A stretch of DNA of 10,802 nt from JAKVCB01 sp963578605 (lineage in GTDB: Bacteria; Planctomycetota; Planctomycetia; Pirellulales; Lacipirellulaceae). Position numbers and translations under genes: made by a program. The notes under the pieces were generated by a model. That model had not been told where the DNA came from and searched no databases. It saw nothing but the letters and a program-made list of their open reading frames with translations. Location: contig CAUZEA010000152.1 in the NCBI GenBank assembly GCA_963578605.1, forward strand, positions 1 through 10,802, given 5' to 3'. Below, in pieces: positions 5,837-10,802 of this stretch. How positions within the stretch are numbered: the first letter of the stretch is position 1; each line of letters starts with the position of its first letter.

Positions 5837-7666
5837 TCATGGGATACCCACTATCGCAAGCACAGCGTTGACAATTCTCATCAAGCTCTCACGATCGATA
5901 CCAAGAATGGTAAGCGCGGCATTGACAATTCCCATCAATCCCTCACCAGCGATTAAACCGGAGGCAACCGCAAAATTGAACCGTTCAACCGATTTGGGGC
6001 TGATCATTTTCCAGATCCACCAGACGCACAAACCATAAAACATGACCAACGAGTAATAGGCCGGAATGATGAACGCAATCCCCATTGCCAGACCACTGGG
6101 CACAAACGCCTTGATGGCCTCTATCTTGCGTACGAGCGGAATCATCACCCCAACCACACATGCCACAGCAACCGCTTCCTCCGCGCGGGGTGGCAACGCT
6201 CCCAATCCGTTGTTCAGCAACTCCGCCATGGCTTTCCAGGCAAATGCAGCAGGAGCGGGTAGTTTTTCGCCACCCAGCGTGTAGGCGTTGGTCAGCAATT
6301 CGTAGACCGGAACGGCAAACAGGATGCCTGCGCAAATTCCAGCCAACTGGGCCAGAAACTGCTTGCGCGGTGCTGCCCGGAGCAGGTAACCGGTCTTGAG
6401 GTCCTGCATCATGTCCGCCGCCTGGGACGCCCCCCCCCCGGTAATCGCCGCGGCCATCAGGTTCGTGGTCATTTGGCCAGGTGCCAGGCCTCCGAACACC
6501 AACTGGGTGACCTTTCCCATGCCCCCCACCGGATTGATGTCGGTCTCGCCGACCGAACGCGTCGCTACCGTCGAAAGGACTGCTGAAAGGACAATCGCGA
6601 TCAGGGAAAGGTACCAGGGAATACCAAAAACCGTTTGCGCGATGACAAGCGTCACGACGGACCCGGCGGCCAGGCCTCCGATCCACCAATGATTGGGAAT
6701 ATACTGATCGTCTGCTTGTGCAGCCTGGTCGATTGCCGCGGGAAATTTCAACGCCCGGTAAAAAGTTCGCCACGACATGGCCACCGAGGTCAACGCTTCG
6801 CTGACCATCAAGGCCACTCCAGGCCAGAGAATCCAGCCACGCGGGCCTTGCTTGTAATCCATCACGTCGCCTGGTGCCCAACCATACTGTTGTGCCAGCG
6901 GTCCCAACACACCCCAGGCGATGAAGGCACCCACCACCAGTGAAAGTACCACTCTCGGGCCGATCAAAAATCCAGCACCAAACAAGGAGGGACCCAGGTA
7001 AATGCTGAAAGTCCAGCCGGCCGCCAGTTCCAACCACAACACGGGCAACCACTGGTGCAGGGGAGGCTTTTCCAACTCCGGCAAAAAATGACTGGCAAGC
7101 GTAAACAGACCGGCAGCTAATCCGCAGAAAATCAAAACCCGGGCCTTGGCCATCGCTTCGGCCGCTTCACTGAACATGGCCAGAATCGTTTCGGCCGTCG
7201 CCAGCCCGGTGGGAAATCGTAGCTTGTCGACCTCCACAACCTGCCGCCGCAATGGCACGGCATAAAACACCCCCAGAAATGCCACCGCCACGGACCACAG
7301 CATTAACGCCGTCCACGGAATCTCATGACCCAACAAATTCATCGCGGGAATCGCCGCCAGCAAACCGGCCGCCGATGACATCGACCCAGCTGCAGATCCC
7401 GCGGTTTGTGCCGTATTGGTTTCGAGTACGCTAAGTCGTTTGCCGACCACGGCAAACACTGCAAAACCCAACACGGCTGTGATGATTGAAGCACCAAACG
7501 ACCAGCCAATTTTCAAACCAATGTAAATATTGGTACATGAAACCACGCTACCTATCAGGCAACCGGCAATGATCGCCCGTGTGGTAAGCTGTGCTTCGCC
7601 GGGAAATGGTGTGTAAAGTCGCTCATCTTGCTCACCAGCATTAGTAACTTCGTGATCGTCAGCCAT
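5837..7666 (-). CDS. OPT-family oligopeptide-type transporter
   Basis: This 609-residue polytopic inner-membrane protein belongs to the OPT superfamily, prokaryotic branch. These are secondary transporters for oligopeptides or metal chelates; the substrate here is unknown. The hydrophilic N-terminus (1-27) is followed by many hydrophobic segments. Hallmarks include NIYIGLKIGWSFGASI (46-61), LETNTAQTAGSAAGSM (81-96), VDKLRFPTGLATAE (146-159), GETDINPVGGMGKVTQL (373-389) and ASQAADMMQDLKTGYLL (413-429). Length is normal for the family. The ATG at 7666 has a good GAGG Shine-Dalgarno 8 nt upstream (7675-7678 on the plus strand). Two oddities are present: a run of ten G encoding the Gly-Gly-Gly stretch at 410-412, and an 18-codon in-frame duplication at the C-terminus (573-608). 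It lies 219 bp after the amidohydrolase gene and may share its transcript. Confidence 0.93.
   Translation of the reverse strand: MADDHEVTNAGEQDERLYTPFPGEAQLTTRAIIAGCLIGSVVSCTNIYIGLKIGWSFGASIITAVLGFAVFAVVGKRLSVLETNTAQTAGSAAGSMSSAAGLLAAIPAMNLLGHEIPWTALMLWSVAVAFLGVFYAVPLRRQVVEVDKLRFPTGLATAETILAMFSEAAEAMAKARVLIFCGLAAGLFTLASHFLPELEKPPLHQWLPVLWLELAAGWTFSIYLGPSLFGAGFLIGPRVVLSLVVGAFIAWGVLGPLAQQYGWAPGDVMDYKQGPRGWILWPGVALMVSEALTSVAMSWRTFYRALKFPAAIDQAAQADDQYIPNHWWIGGLAAGSVVTLVIAQTVFGIPWYLSLIAIVLSAVLSTVATRSVGETDINPVGGMGKVTQLVFGGLAPGQMTTNLMAAAITGGGASQAADMMQDLKTGYLLRAAPRKQFLAQLAGICAGILFAVPVYELLTNAYTLGGEKLPAPAAFAWKAMAELLNNGLGALPPRAEEAVAVACVVGVMIPLVRKIEAIKAFVPSGLAMGIAFIIPAYYSLVMFYGLCVWWIWKMISPKSVERFNFAVASGLIAGEGLMGIVNAALTILGIDRESLMRIVNAVLAIVGIP
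5843..5950 (-). repeat. 54-bp in-frame tandem duplication at the 3' end of the OPT gene
   Basis: Two adjacent 54-bp units, 5843-5896 and 5897-5950, match at 41 of 54 positions by hand alignment. They encode AGEGLMGIVNAALTILGI (573-590) and DRESLMRIVNAVLAIVGI (591-608), identical at 11 of 18 residues. Only a proline and the stop codon follow. The duplication therefore extends the last hydrophobic segment of the transporter. Confidence 0.85.
6430..6439. repeat. Homopolymer of ten C (ten G in the sense strand of the OPT gene)
   Basis: Ten consecutive C on the plus strand, read as G10 in the transporter gene, encode Gly410-Gly412 and the first base of Ala413. The frame is intact with ten bases. 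Runs of this length are prone to replication slippage and to sequencing error. Confidence 0.9.
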
Positions 7667-7885
7667 TGACCGAACCTCATCGGGATTATTATCGCTCGTG
7701 CGAGAAAACTGCCCTTGCTGACTCTGGCCGGAGGAAATTCAAGACGCCACTCCCTGAGCGACGCAGTATACAAAACGCCCCACTCGGCCGAATCCTCAAT
7801 CGAGCGCCGTTTTCCCCAGCTTGGATGCTTTTTTGCACTGTAGATCGTCACCAGCCGGTTCGGCAAAATCCAGCCAGCAAGCCGA

Positions 7886-8743
7886 CTAGTCGAGTCGATA
7901 AAAGGATGTCGCATTGTCGTGAAACAGCTTACGACGTTCCTCCTCAGAGTAACCGCTCACCGCAGTCAAAAGCGTTGAAATCCATTCCTGCAACTCGGCT
8001 GCCTGGGTGACCACCGGCCAGTCACCCCCAAACATGACGCGATCCGGGCCAAAGTTCTCCCACGTGACATCGATGTAAGGCTGCAGGTCGGCCAGGGTCC
8101 AATGTTTCATATCCGCTTCGACGACCAGCCCCGACATCTTGCACCACGTGTTTTCCATCCGTGCCAACTCGCCGATCTGTTTGCGCCAGGGATCAAGCTC
8201 TCCTTGACCAATATTCGGTTTGCCAATGTGATCGAGGATGAATCGTACATCCGGACATCGGCGTACAAGTTCCAGGGCACCCGCAAACTGTTCTTCCCCC
8301 TTGATGCAAATCTCAAAGTGGAAATCGAAAAGTTCCAACAGCTGCACGCCGCGAACAAAACCTGCCCGCAGACAGAATTCCAGATCGTCTTCATACTGGA
8401 TGATGCGACGAATACCCTTGATGAATCGATTGTCAGCGAACTCCGCCAGCGCGTCGCGGGCCGCATCCCCTTGCTCCAAGGGAGCCCAAGGCACAATGCC
8501 CGCAATGCGGGGATCTTCTTTGGCCAGCGCCGTGACCCACTCCGCCTCCTGGACATATTGATCCTGATCGGCTTCGCACTGCACAAAAACCATTTTGGCT
8601 ACCTGTTGCGACCCAATCGCCCGCTGGTAGTCGGCCAGTAAAAATGGTCGGTTGAGCACTTCCACATCTTTGATCCAGGCATAAGAAAGATGCGCCGGGT
8701 CCCAAAGATGCATATGCGTGTCGATGATTGGAATGTTTGTCAT
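7886..8743 (-). CDS. Amidohydrolase-superfamily protein (COG3618-type lactonase/hydrolase)
   Basis: This 285-residue predicted cytosolic hydrolase belongs to the amidohydrolase_2 group that includes 2-pyrone-4,6-dicarboxylate lactonase and sugar-lactone hydrolases. The N-terminus carries the metal-site motif IDTHMHLWDP (7-16, His10 and His12). GIRRIIQYEDD (110-120), LDHIGKPNI (170-178, His172) and MFGGDWPVV (237-245, Asp241) complete the usual set, and TIM-barrel-like alternation runs between them. Length is normal. The frame can be extended to a TTG at 8773, but I prefer the ATG at 8743. It starts directly before the first barrel strand, as in relatives, and has GAG 6 nt upstream. It sits between a secreted hydrolase gene (78 bp upstream) and the OPT transporter (219 bp downstream), suggesting catabolic use of an imported compound. 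The substrate cannot be read from the sequence. Confidence 0.88.
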   Translation of the reverse strand: MTNIPIIDTHMHLWDPAHLSYAWIKDVEVLNRPFLLADYQRAIGSQQVAKMVFVQCEADQDQYVQEAEWVTALAKEDPRIAGIVPWAPLEQGDAARDALAEFADNRFIKGIRRIIQYEDDLEFCLRAGFVRGVQLLELFDFHFEICIKGEEQFAGALELVRRCPDVRFILDHIGKPNIGQGELDPWRKQIGELARMENTWCKMSGLVVEADMKHWTLADLQPYIDVTWENFGPDRVMFGGDWPVVTQAAELQEWISTLLTAVSGYSEEERRKLFHDNATSFYRLD

Positions 8744-8821
8744 GGATCGCTCTGGGGATACGTGGTTCGGCAATTCTCAACGAGTGAAATTGTCAGTTCC
8801 ACTTGGAAAAACCGGCAAGCC

Positions 8822-9838
8822 CTACCGCTTCTCGACTTGTTTACAGATGTGATCAAGCACGCTGGGAAAATAAAGCAATACCGTGTAGTGATTGCCCGGG
8901 TAGCGGATGTGGTGCTCACGCTCTAAACCGGCGGCCGACGCCAAAGCCTCGGCAAAACGGATGGGTACAACCCGATCGTCCCGGGCAGAGTAGAGCCACG
9001 TTGTTTCCTTATCAAGACGATGGGCAATTCGGGTTGGCTCGATTTGCCAGAGCAATTCCTTGAGCTGCTCTTCCGTCGCACCTGTCTCCAATAGACCTTC
9101 GCGGAACCTGGCCGTGTCGCGCTGACCAGTACGGACCAACTCGTCGAGATTGCCACCGGCAAGTACCAGAAACACGTTCTCGAAGGCACCGTCCAGGCTG
9201 GCTGCCAGTGCCGCCGCGAACCCACCCAGGCTCGTCCCCTGCAAACTGATATGATGCGACTCGACGTGTGGCAGCACCGCAACGGCATCCCGCGCGCGGC
9301 GAATGTCCGACACACCTTGCCGAAAAAGAGTCACAATGTCAGGCCGTGCCGGAGCCCCTTCCCCACGCCGCAAGCCATAAAAAGGTAATTGCACCATGAA
9401 CGCGTGGAAACCCTTCAGGCGAATGCTTCTGGCAATCAGCCGACCGGCGGCCATGTCGCTACCTGACTCATGAACCACCACAACTGCTGGCGCCGTTTTG
9501 ATGGAACCCTCAGGTGTCTTGGCAGAGTACCACTCGATTGCCACCTGGTCGTTCTCTCGCTGGCCACTCGTTACCGGCGAGGGAAACCGCACCAACCGGT
9601 CAAAATCTTCACCCGCGGCCAATCGACTCTCAACCTGGAAAGGAGCCGGCTCCCATTGAAATCCGCTCAGGCAATCGCTGGCATCCTCCAAGCGATCCTC
9701 CAGCGGACCAAGCGTGTCACGGGCAGTATGCGTCTGAACCTGGCCAGACCGATCGGCAGCCACCGAATTGGCGGAGGCCACGCTTAACAACAGAACGCTT
9801 GACACGAGAATTCGCCATTTCCAGTCGTCACACATCAT
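8822..9838 (-). CDS. Secreted alpha/beta hydrolase
   Basis: This is a 338-residue predicted exported serine hydrolase. The N-terminus MMCDDWKWRILVSSVLLLSV followed by ASANSVAADR is a typical signal peptide, with cleavage near ASA or VAA (residues 23-28). The hydrolase fold covers about 95-335. VVVVHESGSD (119-128) is the oxyanion strand, LQGTSLGGFAAALAAS (199-214) is the nucleophile elbow with Ser203, SARDDRVVP (284-292) holds the acid at Asp287 or Asp288, and YPGNHYTVL (313-321) holds His317. The triad is complete, so the protein is probably active as an esterase or peptidase-like enzyme; the substrate is unknown. The open frame extends upstream to a TTG at 9916, but those 26 residues do not look like an exported N-terminus. 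The tandem ATGs at 9838 and 9835 begin the signal peptide. I see no good Shine-Dalgarno. Confidence 0.86.
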   Translation of the reverse strand: MMCDDWKWRILVSSVLLLSVASANSVAADRSGQVQTHTARDTLGPLEDRLEDASDCLSGFQWEPAPFQVESRLAAGEDFDRLVRFPSPVTSGQRENDQVAIEWYSAKTPEGSIKTAPAVVVVHESGSDMAAGRLIARSIRLKGFHAFMVQLPFYGLRRGEGAPARPDIVTLFRQGVSDIRRARDAVAVLPHVESHHISLQGTSLGGFAAALAASLDGAFENVFLVLAGGNLDELVRTGQRDTARFREGLLETGATEEQLKELLWQIEPTRIAHRLDKETTWLYSARDDRVVPIRFAEALASAAGLEREHHIRYPGNHYTVLLYFPSVLDHICKQVEKR

Positions 9839-10011
9839 CGTCTTGTTCCAGCCCCCCGCACCGCAGGACGACCCCTCACTCTCCTCCAGCCTAAACCGTA
9901 AGCAACGTGTCAGCAATGACGGTCAGGCGAACGCCTGCATCTGGCACCGCATTGCCAGATTGCTCAGCCAGGGTGAAGGAATTCGTCGTGGAAGACTGGG
10001 CGAAACGAAGC

Positions 10012-10037
10012 AAGCCGCGGCCTGCCAGCCACGGCTT
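10012..10037 (-). terminator. Hairpin downstream of the PDZ-protein gene, possible terminator
   Basis: AAGCCG (10012-10017) pairs with CGGCTT (10032-10037). After one C-A mismatch, GGC (10019-10021) pairs with GCC (10028-10030) around a six-base loop. Read on the minus strand it begins 49 nt after the stop codon of the PDZ gene and precedes the hydrolase gene. Only a broken T-rich stretch follows, so it is a weak terminator candidate. Confidence 0.35.
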
Positions 10038-10085
10038 CCTGCTGTCAGCAGCCACTCGCAGAACCGGTTGCAGTCGAAGTGAGAA

Positions 10086-10679
10086 TTATTGCTTTTTCTC
10101 CCCCAGCACGGTGATCCGCTTCGATGAATTCGAACCTTTGTGAGATTTGGCATTTCGTTGTGAGTGATGCGGTGAGGGCTTCTCTTTCTGCGACTTTCCC
10201 GTTGTCGGGCCAACGGCCGACAACACCACCGGAGGCTGGCGACGGGCCATGCCCTGCCTGGAGGTTACCGGCCCGTAACCTGCAACCCAGGTCTGTCGGT
10301 ACGCAATCCCACCCGTGTCGACATCCTGGATCTCCAGTTGGACCCAGCCATTCTCGTCGACTGCATCTCGCAGCGCGTAGTTCCACGCACCCCTGAAAGT
10401 GAGCGGCATGCCATTGAGCGCAAGAATGATGTCCCCCCGCTCCAGACCCATAGTCGCCGCCAATCCTCGGCAACGAACTCTCACGACCTGTTCGCCAACC
10501 CCGTAGACCGTGCGACTCGAAAAACCAAATTTGGGTAAATGGTGCTGACCTCCCGAATGACAAGGTGTCTCGACCGCAGACGCCAGCTTGGCAGCATCGG
10601 CGAGGGGACTGTTTCGCATACCCCCCATGAAAGTGCCGGCAACGAGCAGGGGCATAAGGGAACGGATGGAAATGAACAT
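10086..10679 (-). CDS. Exported PDZ-domain protein with basic tail
   Basis: This 197-residue protein begins with a short signal peptide (MFISIRSLMPLLVAGTFMGG, cleavage perhaps near ADA at 27-29). Residues about 47-132 form a single PDZ domain: FGFSSRTVYGVGEQVVRV, then GLAATMGLERGDIILALNGMP (72-92), where the LxxGDIIxxLNGxP core is diagnostic, then the helix GAWNYALRDAV (97-107) and WVQLEIQDV (112-120). No protease domain is attached. The last 45 residues are Ser/Lys/His-rich and probably disordered (for example KSQKEKPSPHHSQRNAKSHK). PDZ domains bind C-termini or loops of partner proteins, so this may be an envelope adaptor; no partner is evident. The ATG at 10679 is well supported by AGGAG 8 nt upstream (10688-10692). 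The gene is 247 bp upstream of the secreted hydrolase on the same strand. Confidence 0.85.
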   Translation of the reverse strand: MFISIRSLMPLLVAGTFMGGMRNSPLADAAKLASAVETPCHSGGQHHLPKFGFSSRTVYGVGEQVVRVRCRGLAATMGLERGDIILALNGMPLTFRGAWNYALRDAVDENGWVQLEIQDVDTGGIAYRQTWVAGYGPVTSRQGMARRQPPVVLSAVGPTTGKSQKEKPSPHHSQRNAKSHKGSNSSKRITVLGEKKQ

Positions 10680-10687
10680 GGCTGGGT

Positions 10688-10692
10688 CTCCT
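10688..10692 (-). promoter_or_regulatory. Strong Shine-Dalgarno for the PDZ-protein gene
   Basis: AGGAG on the minus strand with an 8-nt spacer to the ATG at 10679. It is the clearest ribosome-binding site in the window and fixes that start. Several other genes here lack an obvious one. Confidence 0.75.
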
Positions 10693-10736
10693 GGACGGTT
10701 GTTCGGAGAGAGGGTTCCATCGCATGGGAACGCTGT

Positions 10737-10802
10737 CTACATTTTGCAACCACCACGCCAATTGCAATCACTGTGCCAATTGCAATCGCTGTGCCAGTTG
10801 CA
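10737..10802 (-). CDS. Possible 3' end of a gene with Cys/Trp hexapeptide repeats (partial)
   Basis: Read on the minus strand from the right edge, one frame is open and encodes repeats of CNWHSD, then CNWRGGCKM and a TAG stop at 10737-10739, 58 bp before the PDZ start. The 18-bp period keeps this frame. The two base differences between copies (AAC/AAT and AGC/AGT) are both synonymous in it, whereas they change residues in the neighbouring open frame. With only 21 codons visible and two substitutions, this is weak support. Non-coding repeat DNA is the main alternative. Confidence 0.25.
   Translation of the reverse strand, partial: CNWHSDCNWHSDCNWRGGCKM
10757..10802. repeat. 18-bp tandem direct repeat (2.5 copies visible)
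   Basis: GCCAATTGCAATCACTGT (10757-10774) is followed by a copy with one change (10775-10792) and by ten bases of a third copy with one change (10793-10802). It runs off the right edge. The unit includes the near-palindrome AATTGCAAT. Confidence 0.88.

Noticed and set aside
5985..7052. Minus-strand open frame of 355 codons inside the OPT gene
   Set aside because: It is a frame-shifted shadow of the transporter, rich in Arg/Gly/Trp with no membrane pattern or motif.
7555..7914. Minus-strand open frame of 119 codons across the OPT/amidohydrolase gap
   Set aside because: It overlaps the start of the OPT gene in another frame and the end of the amidohydrolase gene, and has no recognisable domain. 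The two flanking genes are clearly real.
10039..10051. Palindrome CTGCTG-T-CAGCAG
   Set aside because: A single-base centre makes a poor hairpin, and there is no second copy to suggest an operator.
10045..10767. Minus-strand open frame of 240 codons over the PDZ gene
   Set aside because: It is an alternative frame of the PDZ gene, which has a strong ribosome-binding site, a signal peptide and a clear PDZ core.

Overview
The window looks like a chromosomal stretch from a planctomycete, probably of the Pirellulales type. This is inferred from protein character, not from a search. It carries several secreted or membrane proteins of the kind found mainly in that phylum (the genes ending at 2723, 4825 and 5010, and the PDZ protein at 10086-10679). 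It also has widely spaced genes with long gaps, an uneven use of Shine-Dalgarno sites, and moderately high GC. No rRNA, tRNA, CRISPR array, transposase, integrase or phage gene was found. This is mostly ordinary chromosome rather than an obvious accessory island.

Layout. Positions 1-140 are a tandem array of a 13-bp unit that runs off the left edge. A single long gene at 195-2120 (+) encodes uroporphyrinogen-III synthase fused to uroporphyrinogen decarboxylase (HemD-HemE), two consecutive steps of tetrapyrrole synthesis. Convergent with it, 24 bp away, is a small thioredoxin-fold [2Fe-2S] ferredoxin-like gene (2145-2522, -). Upstream of that on the same strand is a secreted conserved hypothetical gene (2723-3286, -). 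A 300-bp divergent intergenic region leads to a secreted 412-residue protein with a long Lys/Arg-rich tail (3587-4825, +). This converges on a two-helix membrane protein (5010-5651, -), and the gap between them holds an inverted repeat.

From 5010 to the right edge every recognisable gene is on the minus strand. In transcription order they are: a PDZ-domain secreted protein with a basic tail (10679-10086), a secreted alpha/beta hydrolase (9838-8822), a COG3618-type amidohydrolase (8743-7886), an OPT-family transporter (7666-5837) and the membrane protein (5651-5010). Gaps of 78 to 247 bp argue against one tight operon. The hydrolase, amidohydrolase and transporter could still form a loose uptake and hydrolysis cluster, but no substrate can be read from the sequence. 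The right edge (10757-10802) is another in-phase tandem repeat, 18 bp long, which may be the 3' end of a gene encoding a Cys/Trp-rich hexapeptide repeat.

I do not see a clear new multi-gene system. The points most worth a second look are the HemD-HemE fusion next to a 13-bp satellite, an in-frame 54-bp duplication at the end of the OPT gene, a run of ten G inside the same gene, two exported proteins with basic tails, and the possible repeat protein at the right edge.
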